Source: Myxococcales bacterium
Lineage (GTDB): Bacteria > Myxococcota > Polyangia > HGW-17 > SLPX01
Assembly (NCBI GenBank): GCA_007131745.1
Contig: SLPX01000393.1
Coordinates: 1-13,725 of the forward strand
DNA: 13,725 nt
Direction: 5' to 3'
Both the position numbers and the translations under genes were made by a program. A model generated the notes under the pieces. It ran no database searches, was not told the DNA's origin, and saw only the letters and a list, made by a program, of their open reading frames with translations. Position 1 is the stretch's first letter. Each line of letters starts with the position of its first letter. Shown one piece after another: positions 6,201 to 13,725 of this stretch.

Positions 6201-7481
6201 ATGCTTCGCTTCATTTCTACTGTTTTTTGCGTCCTGACTTTTGTAGCAGCCGGTTCTGCTTGTGACGGCGGCGTCAACCTGCCCGATGGACCTGATACCG
6301 AACTGGACGATGGCAATTTTCAGGATTCCGACGAGGACTTGAAAGCAGACGGGAATATCGAGTCGGATGCAGATGGAGATGCGGATGGAGGCGGAGATCC
6401 GGATGCAGACGTTGAACCCGGCGGAGAACTTACCCTGGCATTGCCGTCCGAGGTGGTGGTGGGTGTGCCGGCAACGTTTTCCGGAACCGCGGGGGTATCG
6501 ATAAAAAGGGTAGTGATTTCAGTGGACGGCTGGGAGATCGCAGAGGAGATGGTTTCGGGGGGGCAATATTCATTCGAGTACACCTTTAACACACCCGGAC
6601 AAAACAGGTTCGTCCAGGCTGTGGGTTTTGACTCGGGATCGCAAATTGTAGACACGGTGTCAGGCTATCTTGACGTGTTGGATGCCGAGGTGGAGTTCAC
6701 CCTGGCATTGCCGTCCGAGGCGGTAGTGGGTGTGCCGGCAACGTTTTCTGGAACCGCGCCGGTATCCATAAAAAGGGTAGTGGTTTCAGTGGACGGCTGG
6801 GAGATCGCAGACGAGATGGTTTCGGGGGGGCAATATTCATTCGAGTACACCTTTAACACACCCGGACAAAACAGGTTCGTCCAGGCTGTGGGTTTTGACT
6901 CGGGATCACAAATTGTAGACACGGTGTCAGGCTATCTTGACGTGGTAAATGCGGGGTCATTTATCTCCGGGGTGCCTTATTTTTACCAGTACCACAATGC
7001 TATCAATCCTGGGGGATCCTGCCAAAACACGTCGATGGCCATGATACTTAAATTTTACGGCGCCAATAGTATTACCCCGGACGAAATATCCAACCACTAC
7101 GGGACTTCACAGGCTCAGACCGTGGCAGGGTTTCAGCAGGTGTTCAACTCCGAGGCTGCCTATTTCGGCCTCTCTTGGCGTGATGCAGGAACCACAACAG
7201 GCAGCTTGGCGGATGTTCACGCTCAACTCGCCGCCGGAATTCCGGTTGTTGTTCATGGTTATTTCACGGAGTACGGTCATGTAATAGTATTGGTGGGTTA
7301 TGACGGTGATGTGTATTGGGCTCACGATCCGGCAGGCAAATGGAACCAGGTTTACATGGGAGGCGGGTATAGCGGGAATAATGCAAGCGAAGGAAAATAC
7401 GTGACTTATAGCGCAGCTTCGGTAAATGCCGCGATTGCTCCCGATGGTTTCGTCTGGATGCATGCTTTCTACCAGATCTAG
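6201..7481 (+). CDS. Lipoprotein with two Ig-like repeats and a C39-type cysteine peptidase domain
   Basis: The product (426 aa) is predicted to be exported and lipid-anchored. A signal peptide ends in AAGSA before Cys21. Residues about 24-75 are an Asp/Gly-rich flexible linker typical of surface lipoproteins in Myxococcota-like bacteria. Two almost identical beta-sandwich-like repeats follow (about 78-159 and 167-248, 89-residue period), rich in the pattern 'SVDGWEIA' and 'GFDSGSQIVDTVSGYLDV'. The C-terminal 170 residues resemble Peptidase_C39_2: 'GVPYFYQYHN', then Cys274 in 'GGSCQNTSMAM', His360 in 'YGHVIVLVGYDG' and Asp376 in 'AHDPAGKW', a complete papain-like triad. Its substrate is unknown; bacteriocin-leader processing is not implied because no ABC transporter is attached. 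A small lipoprotein gene follows after 32 bases, probably in the same transcript. Confidence 0.85.
   Translation: MLRFISTVFCVLTFVAAGSACDGGVNLPDGPDTELDDGNFQDSDEDLKADGNIESDADGDADGGGDPDADVEPGGELTLALPSEVVVGVPATFSGTAGVSIKRVVISVDGWEIAEEMVSGGQYSFEYTFNTPGQNRFVQAVGFDSGSQIVDTVSGYLDVLDAEVEFTLALPSEAVVGVPATFSGTAPVSIKRVVVSVDGWEIADEMVSGGQYSFEYTFNTPGQNRFVQAVGFDSGSQIVDTVSGYLDVVNAGSFISGVPYFYQYHNAINPGGSCQNTSMAMILKFYGANSITPDEISNHYGTSQAQTVAGFQQVFNSEAAYFGLSWRDAGTTTGSLADVHAQLAAGIPVVVHGYFTEYGHVIVLVGYDGDVYWAHDPAGKWNQVYMGGGYSGNNASEGKYVTYSAASVNAAIAPDGFVWMHAFYQI
6432..6944 (+). repeat. Direct duplication inside the C39 lipoprotein gene
   Basis: Bases 6432-6677 recur at 6699-6944 with a 267-base period. By eye I count nine mismatches in 246 aligned positions and no gap. 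The changes give only four amino-acid differences (Val/Ala, Gly/Pro, Ile/Val, Glu/Asp). This points to a recent in-frame duplication or to gene conversion between the copies. Confidence 0.95.
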
Positions 7482-7513
7482 CAATTACAGCCGAAGAATT
7501 TCCAGAAACAAAG

Positions 7514-8146
7514 ATGAAATATTTTCTGCTATCTTTAGTGTTTGTCTTTGTGCCATGCAAGATTTCAGCTTGCAGCAGTTCCCTAAGGAAGACGCGCCCG
7601 GAGGTCGCCGGCGGTTTCAAGATGGGATCGCCGGATGAAACAAAGTCTCCGGGTGAAACCGTAAGAAATACCGAACACGAGGTTTCATCCAGCCGAGAGA
7701 AACAAACAAGCGCTGCTCCGAACTGGAACGTTGAGCAAACGCTCGACGCCCTCAACGCATCAGACAAGAGCAGCCCGCCGTTGCTTCTCAATGACGATGA
7801 ATGGTTGGTTTTATGGGACACGAGAAAAACAGAGGCATATACACCGGCGAGATGGCCGCAAAGCGGAGAGATACTTCGTGTAAAAAAAGAGAGCGACAAG
7901 ATTTCAATCCTCCACGGCAAACAAACAGCCTTTATTTGCGATGCAGAACCGGCATGGCAGTTGGTCGATGCAAGAACAAACGGTAAAGAACTCGACTTGC
8001 GCTGCCGATCTTTGGAGGAAAACAGTTCCTGCGCCGCTCTGCTGAGATGGAATGGTCAGAAATTGGTTCCGATAATAAGTGGTTGGTGGGCCGGAGTTCA
8101 CGACGGCGATACCAAATCAATGGACGCCTACGAAGACGAGAATTGA
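7514..8146 (+). CDS. Small lipoprotein of unknown function
   Basis: The 210-residue product starts with a short signal peptide ('MKYFLLSLVFVFVPCKISAC') whose lipobox ISAC puts the lipid on Cys20. A Ser/Lys/Glu-rich linker follows to about residue 70. The C-terminal half has a compact, mixed sequence with four cysteines or so ('FICDAEPAW', 'LDLRCRSLEENSSCAAL') and ends with an acidic tail 'DAYEDEN'. I do not recognise a family. It lies 32 bases after the C39 lipoprotein gene on the same strand, with only a poor ribosome site, so the two are probably one transcript and perhaps act together at the envelope. Confidence 0.7.
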   Translation: MKYFLLSLVFVFVPCKISACSSSLRKTRPEVAGGFKMGSPDETKSPGETVRNTEHEVSSSREKQTSAAPNWNVEQTLDALNASDKSSPPLLLNDDEWLVLWDTRKTEAYTPARWPQSGEILRVKKESDKISILHGKQTAFICDAEPAWQLVDARTNGKELDLRCRSLEENSSCAALLRWNGQKLVPIISGWWAGVHDGDTKSMDAYEDEN

Positions 8147-8431
8147 CTCCGCGACCGGCACCCAGAACCATGGCAAAGTTTCTTGCGCTTTTTTCTTCCA
8201 AGAAAACCCTGTGGCGGATAGCGTGAGCTTGATCCATTGAATTGACTGCTCAACTTTGCAGTGGGAGGAAGGATAACCGTGTTAAAGTGCGGCCTTTAAT
8301 CGCGCTGCGACCCGGCCGACAACAATCCCGTTTCGGGCCAACGGCTTCTTAAAATACTCTATCCCGCCTCGAAAAAAGGGCTCGATTGCTCTTTTGCAGC
8401 CCATTGATAAAGTGTAATATCCTGAACCATC
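8147..8431 (+). other. Intergenic region before the M1 peptidase gene
   Basis: It contains an inverted repeat TTTCTTG/CAAGAAA (8179-8185, 8199-8205) with a T-rich 13-base loop, which is not a standard terminator. A good ribosome site (GGGAGGAAGG, 8263-8272) precedes a six-residue reading frame from GTG 8279 (MLKCGL) ending at 8299, possibly a leader peptide but more likely chance. A promoter for the peptidase may include TAATAT (8415-8420) with TG before it; no clear -35 box is at the right distance. Confidence 0.3.
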
Positions 8432-10609
8432 ATGAAACCGGGTCAGATGATAGATTTGAATTCCGCGATGAGTTCTCATGTGAAAACACCATATAGCGAA
8501 AACAAAGGCTCCCGAATAAAGGCACTGGCCGGGCTTGCGTTCGCCTCACTTGCAGGTGGAGTTTCAACCGGACTGATCTTTCTTTTTTCTGCATGGGTAT
8601 TGGCTGCATTTTCCGATCCATCCATCCCAAGAACTGTGAAACCGGAAGTCACGGCACCACAGAACAGCTCGCCGGGAGACAAGTCCAACACGGGCAGCCC
8701 TGTTGAAACAAAAACCGGTGATGCGGTTTTCGATGATTCCCGAGCGGATCGCCGGGGAATCGTGAACTACAAGATAGACGCGAAACTGGACACGGAAGAA
8801 AACAAGATCCATGGCGAACTCGAACTCGTGTGGCTCAACACCACGGACAAAAACGCAGAGCGGCTGCCGTTTCACTTGTACATGAACGCTTTCAAGCACG
8901 ATGAGACACTGTTCATGCGGGAGACAGGGGGTACTCACCGTGGTAACAGACTGGGTTCCGGAGAGTGGGGATACATCGACGTAAACAGCATAATGGTCGA
9001 TGGGCACGACCTCACATCGAACGTACGAATCGCAGGGTGCATGGACCCTCCTTGCAATCACGACGCGCCTCGGGATGAAACCGTAATGACAGTGGAGTTG
9101 GATCAGCCTATCCGGGCGGGATCCAAAGCGCGAATCCGCATCCGTTTTACAACTCGGTTGCCGAAGGTTTTCGCGCGAACAGGGTATGCAGGCGATTTCT
9201 TCATGATCGCGCAATGGTTTCCCAAAATAGGAGTGCTGGAAGATGACGGCTGGCGCTGTCATCCGTTCCATGCGAACGCGGAATTTTACTCTAATTTTGG
9301 AGACTACAAGGTAAAACTGGATCTGCCGGCTGGTTTTACTCTCGGCTCGACCGGGAAAACAATCAAAGTTGAAGAAAAAGGGGATCGAAAAATTCATCAT
9401 CTTCATGCACGAGACGTCCACGATTTCGCGATCGCAACGGGCGGCTCTCTCGTCCGAACCGCCAGGAGACATGACAACATCGAGTTCATTCTCATAGCGC
9501 CAAAGTCGCTTCAAGAGCGGTCGCTGCCGCACCTGGATCTTACAATCAAGGCTCAAGATATTCTGAATGATCTTCTCGGCCCTTATCCTTACGATCACTT
9601 GACCATCGTGGTTCCTCCGGAGGATGCATCCGGCGCGGGGGGAATGGAATATCCCACGCTCTTTACGACCTTTGTTTCCCGAAGGGGGCTTCCCGGTTTT
9701 CTTAACGAAGAACAAACCACGGTGCATGAACTGATTCACCAGTACTTCCAGGGGTTGCTGGCATCGGATGAAGCGCGCGAACCCTGGCTTGACGAAGGGC
9801 TCACCACGTACGTGACCGGAATCGTAATGGATCGATTGTACGGCGCTGATTCTTCGTTCGTGTCGCTTTGGGGTTTGAACGCGGGCTATTACCCGATGAT
9901 GAGGCTGTGCATGAAACACCGGCCGGATTGGGATCCCATCCTCGCTGCCTCGTGGGAATACGCTTCCATGACCACCTACGGCGTCACGACTTACTGCAAA
10001 GCGACCATGCTTCTGAAAAGCCTGGAGGGGCTTATCGGCAAAGAGAAAATGCGCGCATTGCTCCGACTCTATGTCTCCCGTTACAAGTTCAAACATCCTA
10101 CAACACAGGATTTCTTAGGTGTTGTAGAAGACATTGGAGGAAAAGAGGTTTCCGACCTGGTGCAAAGAGCCCTTGTTTCAACCGGGTCTCTTGATCACCG
10201 GGTCGTCCGGATCAGAAACCGGCGCAGGTCATGGTGGGCCCGCATCCGGAATTTTTCAACAGCCAAAAAAGCTCATTCGCCCGCTGCGGAAACATACACC
10301 TGTTACGAATCCACCATAAAACTGCACCGCAGAGGCGATTCGGCATGGCCCGTGGATATCGAGATTGTATTTGAAAACAATGAACGTACACGCCGAAAAT
10401 GGCGGGACGACAAGAGGTGGAAGATCATAAAACTGGAAACAGATCATAAAGTCGTCAGAGTTCAGTTGGATCCTGAACGAAAAGTATGGCTGGACGTGTC
10501 CAGGCTGAACGACGGGCTGTCCGTGAAACCCGACAATTCCGCAGCCAAAAACATGGCCGTGAGATTCGGCACCGCGCTTCAGTGGTGGATGCAGGCAGTG
10601 GGTTTTTGA
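8432..10609 (+). CDS. Membrane-anchored M1-family zinc metallopeptidase
   Basis: The product (725 aa) is predicted to remove N-terminal residues from peptides, with the catalytic part outside the cytoplasmic membrane. One hydrophobic segment (about 31-60) serves as signal anchor, followed by a Pro/Ser/Lys linker. Residues 110-340 match the N-terminal beta domain of M1 enzymes, including 'AQWFPKIGVLEDDGW', typical of bacterial M1 proteins. The catalytic core has the exopeptidase-type motif as GGMEYP (403-408; classic GAMEN) and zinc motif HELIH (His432, Glu433, His436) with the third ligand Glu455 eighteen residues on in WLDEG. The rest is helical, with a basic C-terminal region ('RIRNRRRSWWARIRN'). 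The ATG at 8432 lacks a ribosome site; ATGs at 8447 and 8468 are alternatives that keep the anchor. The next gene overlaps it by one base. Confidence 0.9.
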   Translation: MKPGQMIDLNSAMSSHVKTPYSENKGSRIKALAGLAFASLAGGVSTGLIFLFSAWVLAAFSDPSIPRTVKPEVTAPQNSSPGDKSNTGSPVETKTGDAVFDDSRADRRGIVNYKIDAKLDTEENKIHGELELVWLNTTDKNAERLPFHLYMNAFKHDETLFMRETGGTHRGNRLGSGEWGYIDVNSIMVDGHDLTSNVRIAGCMDPPCNHDAPRDETVMTVELDQPIRAGSKARIRIRFTTRLPKVFARTGYAGDFFMIAQWFPKIGVLEDDGWRCHPFHANAEFYSNFGDYKVKLDLPAGFTLGSTGKTIKVEEKGDRKIHHLHARDVHDFAIATGGSLVRTARRHDNIEFILIAPKSLQERSLPHLDLTIKAQDILNDLLGPYPYDHLTIVVPPEDASGAGGMEYPTLFTTFVSRRGLPGFLNEEQTTVHELIHQYFQGLLASDEAREPWLDEGLTTYVTGIVMDRLYGADSSFVSLWGLNAGYYPMMRLCMKHRPDWDPILAASWEYASMTTYGVTTYCKATMLLKSLEGLIGKEKMRALLRLYVSRYKFKHPTTQDFLGVVEDIGGKEVSDLVQRALVSTGSLDHRVVRIRNRRRSWWARIRNFSTAKKAHSPAAETYTCYESTIKLHRRGDSAWPVDIEIVFENNERTRRKWRDDKRWKIIKLETDHKVVRVQLDPERKVWLDVSRLNDGLSVKPDNSAAKNMAVRFGTALQWWMQAVGF

Positions 10610-11607
10610 TGCACGATACGGAAAAACCAAAACTTCCCGTTTCGTCGGGGAATGGGAACCAGGCCGAGGAGAAATGCGTTGATCGTAAGGTCTCCGAACA
10701 ACCGTATATCGATCCTCGCTCCTACGGCATGACCGGATTTCGGGGATTTCTGCATGGTTTTCAAAGAGGCAGGAAGAGATGGAAAACCGTTCTTTCGATC
10801 TATTTATTCGAACTGGCCTGGGTTTTTCTCTTCTCCCTGCCCGTGTACTTGATTTTCCTGCGGCTCACCGCCCGACGGCCGGCCGGAATAAGCCTGAAAA
10901 CAGGCTGGGATTTTGAACTTTTAGGCGAAATATTCATGAGCCACCCCACTCTCTTTCCCGCTCTCCTCGGCTTGACGGTTGGGGCATCGATTGGGGCGTT
11001 GGTCATTTCGCCTTTTTTCACCGGAGGTTTGATAGGAACCGAAATCAAAAAAAATGGAAATTTCTTTTCCGAGGCCGTGAAACACGGACCCTGCCTCCTG
11101 TTGATACAACTGCTGCATTACATCCCGGGCCTTCTATTTTTCTTATTCTTGCTTTCGTCCCTTCGCGTGGGAGCATCCTTGGGTGAAGCATTTTCTCACC
11201 AGGGAAGAATGATAACCATCGTGTTGACATCACTGGTTGCGCTGGCGCTTATTACAGCGTGGGATGCAGCGCTGGATTTTTCGCGCGTGTGGTTTGTGGA
11301 TCGTCGCCCAAACGGGTGGCGAGGAGTTTTGAAGGGTTATGCATCGGGTTGGGTGATCTTGTGGCGCCGCGGCCCGGCCGCGGTGCTTCTACACATCGGC
11401 TATACCGCTCCATCAATGATCGCTGCCGTCGGAACCATCCTGGTGGTTTTACTGCTTGACGCTTCGATCCCGCTCCGGCCTGTTGGGCTGTTTTTCATCA
11501 CGCAGGTTTTCGCGTTCACCCGGACGTACCTTCGGGTATCATCTTTGCTCGGCCGTCACGCTTTTGCTCTCTACCGCCCGCTTCCTGATGTGAAACCTCA
11601 CAAATAA
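10609..11607 (+). CDS. Polytopic membrane protein of unknown function
   Basis: The 332-residue product has a hydrophilic N-terminus of about 57 residues followed by about six predicted membrane segments (near 61-85, 112-140, 162-185, 200-220, 256-284 and 290-306). Basic stretches lie between them ('FQRGRKRWK', 'FVDRRPNGWRG'). I recognise no family, no transporter motif and no catalytic residues. Its ATG (10609-10611) shares one base with the TGA of the M1 peptidase gene, so translation is probably coupled and the two proteins may work in the same membrane, for example with this one as partner or transporter of peptide products; that role is inference. An earlier in-frame ATG (10486) lies inside the peptidase gene and is rejected. 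Confidence 0.75.
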   Translation: MHDTEKPKLPVSSGNGNQAEEKCVDRKVSEQPYIDPRSYGMTGFRGFLHGFQRGRKRWKTVLSIYLFELAWVFLFSLPVYLIFLRLTARRPAGISLKTGWDFELLGEIFMSHPTLFPALLGLTVGASIGALVISPFFTGGLIGTEIKKNGNFFSEAVKHGPCLLLIQLLHYIPGLLFFLFLLSSLRVGASLGEAFSHQGRMITIVLTSLVALALITAWDAALDFSRVWFVDRRPNGWRGVLKGYASGWVILWRRGPAAVLLHIGYTAPSMIAAVGTILVVLLLDASIPLRPVGLFFITQVFAFTRTYLRVSSLLGRHAFALYRPLPDVKPHK

Positions 11608-11740
11608 TAAGAGCCCAGTACTTTCCGTTGAAAAATTACTCGCATTCGTACTCCAGAGCTCTATACAAAGAGTGCCGCAACTCCGCGCACCGGAATCAGC
11701 GCAGCATGGAGAGATTGATCGGCGGTCAATGTGAGCGTGT
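11608..11740. terminator. Convergent gap with no clear terminator
   Basis: Two genes end here tail to tail. I see only weak inverted repeats (AGTAC 11619-11623 with GTACT further on, and AGAGCTCT 11655-11662) and no U-run hairpin in either direction, so termination may be factor-dependent. Confidence 0.2.
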
Positions 11741-13087
11741 TTAGCGGGCCTGCCACATGAATCCCGCTACATCCTCCCCACCCGGATCAGCCAGCAAAAA
11801 GATACGGACACGCGTTTCCGGAGTGCACTTAAACGAAACACTTGTGCTTTGCTCCACGGAAACAACCTTCTCTTCCAAGCCGGTCTTGGCATTCAATTCT
11901 TTTGCCTGCGACCCTTGTTCAGCCAAACCGGTTTGTCCATCCAGCCCGCGGGTCGCTTTGATCCACACCCGTCCCCTCTCCGGATGAAAAGCCGTCACAG
12001 TTACCAAGAGTTCATCGCTGCATTCAATTCTCAAAATCCTGTATCTCACCCCGCCCGCGACCGGACGCAAAAATTCGGTCTCCTTGGCCTGTTGCAACGT
12101 CAAGGTTTCCCTCCGCACACTCCTTACGAGTCTCTTCACGACAAAATCGGGTAACTCCATTACAAACGGCTCCACCCGAACCGAATCGCCGGCCCGCCCA
12201 TGGACCGTATCACCTGTCTCTTCTTGCAACGACTCAACCGCCTCTTTCCTCCCTTGCTCTCCCCCTTTAGAAAATACCAGGGTGCCGGGTGGCGTTTCCA
12301 AGGTGTTTCGCGCCATGAAATGCAACAAATCCAACACCAGCAATCCCCCCTGATCGGTTTCCAGCTTCATGCGCTGCGCTTTTCCGGTTCCGCATTCCAC
12401 AAATACATCCGCATTCGCCAACACGTCTGTTCCGCAATCTTCTTGACTCTCGGACACGATTCTTGTCCTGGGCCCGCTTCGCCTGACTTTTCTGCTCATT
12501 CGTTTGCATCGACGATCCATGAATTTACTTATCGGGCAACAAACAACTCCCGCGAGCCCTGCTCCCGCAAGCAGACTTCCCGCTGCAATCATCCCTACAG
12601 CGTTGGAATCATGGCCGCCCACATCCCTGAGTCTTTTCGATCCGTAAGCGATCAAAGGAATCCCCGCGACCGAGGTTATAATGGTGGCGGGCAAAATCGC
12701 GCAAAGCAAACCGGCAGCGCCTCGGCAGCCATGAACAGTGAACTCACGGCTCTCATGTATCTCGTATTTCTCTCTCTTTCTTCGCTTACAACTACGCCTC
12801 ACTTCAGCCGTCAAATTCAACAACCCTGCATCCCGGAATATCGACGATCCTGAGTCGTCTCTTTCGTTCTTCCCGAAAAACCCCCTCCACTCAGGAGTTA
12901 TCACAAGAGTTTTGCCCGACACCTCTTCACCTGCGAGATACTCTGTGTGAATCACCCTCTCCCTTGCATGCCACGGCCCCTTTGGAACCGCCACCATCCT
13001 GCAACCCGAACCAAAACCCGTAATCTGCGTGAAAAACAGCAGAAACAAGCATACACCGGACGACTTATCTCGAAATGAATCTCTCAT
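11741..13087 (-). CDS. Predicted lipoprotein with internal hydrophobic hairpin
   Basis: The 448-residue product has a signal peptide ending FGSG before Cys29, the glycine/serine lipobox style common in deltaproteobacteria. A middle region holds a basic, Cys-containing stretch ('RRSCKRRKREKYEIHESREF', about 97-116), then two hydrophobic segments (about 121-149 and 162-187), with a basic patch at 191-209 ('DRRCKRMSRKVRRSGPR'). The C-terminal 230 residues look like soluble beta-rich sequence without a family I know. The lipid anchor plus two central membrane-like segments suggest a protein stitched into a membrane at both places, or a segment that folds inside. I chose ATG 13087 because GGTGA lies nine bases upstream; TTG 13096 is the longer alternative. 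It runs toward the membrane-protein gene, leaving a 133-base convergent gap. Confidence 0.75.
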   Translation of the reverse strand: MRDSFRDKSSGVCLFLLFFTQITGFGSGCRMVAVPKGPWHARERVIHTEYLAGEEVSGKTLVITPEWRGFFGKNERDDSGSSIFRDAGLLNLTAEVRRSCKRRKREKYEIHESREFTVHGCRGAAGLLCAILPATIITSVAGIPLIAYGSKRLRDVGGHDSNAVGMIAAGSLLAGAGLAGVVCCPISKFMDRRCKRMSRKVRRSGPRTRIVSESQEDCGTDVLANADVFVECGTGKAQRMKLETDQGGLLVLDLLHFMARNTLETPPGTLVFSKGGEQGRKEAVESLQEETGDTVHGRAGDSVRVEPFVMELPDFVVKRLVRSVRRETLTLQQAKETEFLRPVAGGVRYRILRIECSDELLVTVTAFHPERGRVWIKATRGLDGQTGLAEQGSQAKELNAKTGLEEKVVSVEQSTSVSFKCTPETRVRIFLLADPGGEDVAGFMWQAR

Positions 13088-13139
13088 CAGAACCAATCAC
13101 CTGTCCAGGGGCGCAAAAGAAACCCTGCCGAACCAGCAT

Positions 13140-13168
13140 ATGCTAATCCCGCAAAAAGCATTTTGCAA
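13140..13168 (-). promoter_or_regulatory. Candidate promoter for the leftward lipoprotein gene
   Basis: On the minus strand TTGCAA (13168-13163), a 17-base spacer and TAGCAT (13145-13140) make a moderate sigma-70-type match, placed about 53 bases before the ATG at 13087. Confidence 0.3.
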
Positions 13169-13430
13169 ACACCACCCTCCAGCCGACCGATAAAGATCAA
13201 TCAGACAGGCGATCACACGCTGCATGCGGAATATGGTCATTGCCGAGGGAGTATATGTTACCCCAACGCATAAGGAACGCTTTTTGGTGAAGTAACAGTC
13301 ACACGAACCCTTTATCTCTTTCTGATTGTCACCACGCGCTGATTGTAAAATCCCATTTTCGGGCGGATTGCGCCCCATATAAAAAGCAGAACTCACTCCA
13401 CACAGCCGGCTCCTCCATCCTCCCGTTCAT
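13169..13430. other. Stretch without a confident gene
   Basis: A minus-strand open frame of 99 codons (13396-13097) covers this and the promoter region. It lacks a ribosome site, has an unusual Cys/Trp-rich composition and no recognisable motif, so I do not call it. Nothing else stands out until the pyrimidine-rich tract begins near 13430. Confidence 0.4.
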
Positions 13431-13476
13431 CCTTTCCACTCCGTTCCTCCACACCGGCTCCTCTGTCTGCCCACTG

Positions 13477-13651
13477 CTGATTTCCCCTTCTCTTGTTTCA
13501 TCCTCCCCCTATTCTGTTTTTCCCTTTCTCCTGTTTCATCCTCCCCTCTATTCTGTTTTTCCCTTTCTCCTGTTTCATCCTCCCCTCTATTCTGTTTTTC
13601 CCTTTCTCCTGTTTCATCCTCCCCTCTATTCTGCTTTTCCTCTCACCTTTT
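13477..13651 (+). repeat. 39-bp tandem repeat, pyrimidine-rich
   Basis: Three exact 39-base units start at 13514, 13553 and 13592 (each begins CTGTTTTTCCC). They are preceded by a degenerate 37-base copy (13477-13513) and followed by a diverging partial copy from 13631. There are no unique spacers, so it is not a CRISPR array. The unit length is a multiple of three. The plus strand is almost all C and T, the minus strand almost all G and A. Confidence 0.95.
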
Positions 13652-13725
13652 GCTTTTTCCTCACCTTTTTTTCTTCTTTTTTTCGCATTTTTTCTCTTTT
13701 TCTCGCTTTCCCCCTTGCCTTTGTA
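13498..13725 (-). CDS. Possible 3' end of a Lys/Glu/Arg-rich low-complexity gene
   Basis: One minus-strand frame is open from the window edge to a TGA at 13500-13498 (75 residues). It begins with a Lys-rich stretch and then repeats the 13-residue unit 'RIEGRMKQEKGKN' three times before stopping where the degenerate repeat copy shifts frame. A second frame through the same repeats (unit 'NRGEDETGEREKQ') ends at 13427 but has stop codons further upstream (TGA near 13661 and 13643) and no start codon before the repeats. Because the repeat length is a multiple of three, open frames are expected by chance in such DNA, so coding is unproven. It could equally be noncoding simple sequence. Confidence 0.25.
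   Translation of the reverse strand, partial: YKGKGESEKKRKNAKKRRKKGEEKAKGERKSRIEGRMKQEKGKNRIEGRMKQEKGKNRIEGRMKQEKGKNRIGGG

Noticed and set aside
8564..10096. Open frame of 510 codons on the minus strand
   Set aside because: It lies wholly antisense to the M1 peptidase gene, whose motifs are complete, and its Arg/His/Cys/Val-rich translation shows no recognisable family.
13097..13396. Minus-strand 99-aa ORF upstream of the lipoprotein gene
   Set aside because: No ribosome site, a Cys-rich unbalanced composition, and it overlaps the likely promoter of the downstream gene.
13477..13651. CRISPR array
   Set aside because: The repeat copies are directly adjacent with no unique spacers, the unit is low-complexity pyrimidine sequence, and no cas genes are present.

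Overview
The window looks like chromosome from an anaerobic deltaproteobacterium or Myxococcota-type bacterium. The evidence is a lipoprotein with 'CGDG...EECDDG' cysteine-rich repeats of the kind abundant in Myxococcota and Bradymonadales, another lipoprotein with a long Asp/Gly linker, a Rex redox repressor, and two [FeFe]-hydrogenase maturases (HydE, HydF). The taxonomy is inferred from protein style only. No rRNA, tRNA, CRISPR array or intact mobile element is visible.

Left part (1-2045). The 5' two thirds of a rex gene run leftward off the window. Immediately upstream are two abutting Rex-type operators, one a perfect TTGTGA-N6-TCACAA palindrome. Next come a small unassigned rightward ORF, a leftward hicB antitoxin gene whose hicA toxin partner carries an in-frame stop right after its conserved histidine, and about 690 bases without a confident gene. 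That last stretch holds inverted repeats, one faintly like an integron attC site, and a possible gene remnant. The segment reads like a small accessory or decayed patch.

Middle (2046-8146). A secreted Cys-rich plus Gly-rich protein is followed, behind its own promoter, by a hydE-hydF pair coupled by an ATGA overlap. HydG and the hydrogenase itself are not in the window. Another promoter then leads to a lipoprotein with two nearly identical Ig-like repeats and a C39-type cysteine peptidase domain, and 32 bases later to a small lipoprotein.

Right part (8432-13725). A membrane-anchored M1-family zinc metallopeptidase (HELIH...E) overlaps by one base a polytopic membrane protein; the pair is probably translated together. 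Converging on it is a leftward gene for an unusual lipoprotein with two internal hydrophobic segments. The right end is a polypyrimidine tract of about 290 bases (polypurine on the minus strand) with a 39-bp tandem repeat, possibly the low-complexity end of a Lys/Glu/Arg-rich gene running in from outside.

The genes form three themes: redox and hydrogen metabolism (rex, hydE, hydF), cell-envelope proteins and peptidases (five predicted exported or membrane proteins), and a decayed toxin-antitoxin patch. I did not find an unmistakable new multi-gene defence or biosynthetic system. The best candidates for follow-up are the tandem Rex operators, the broken hicA, the duplicated-repeat C39 lipoprotein, the M1 peptidase/membrane protein pair and the 39-bp purine repeat.
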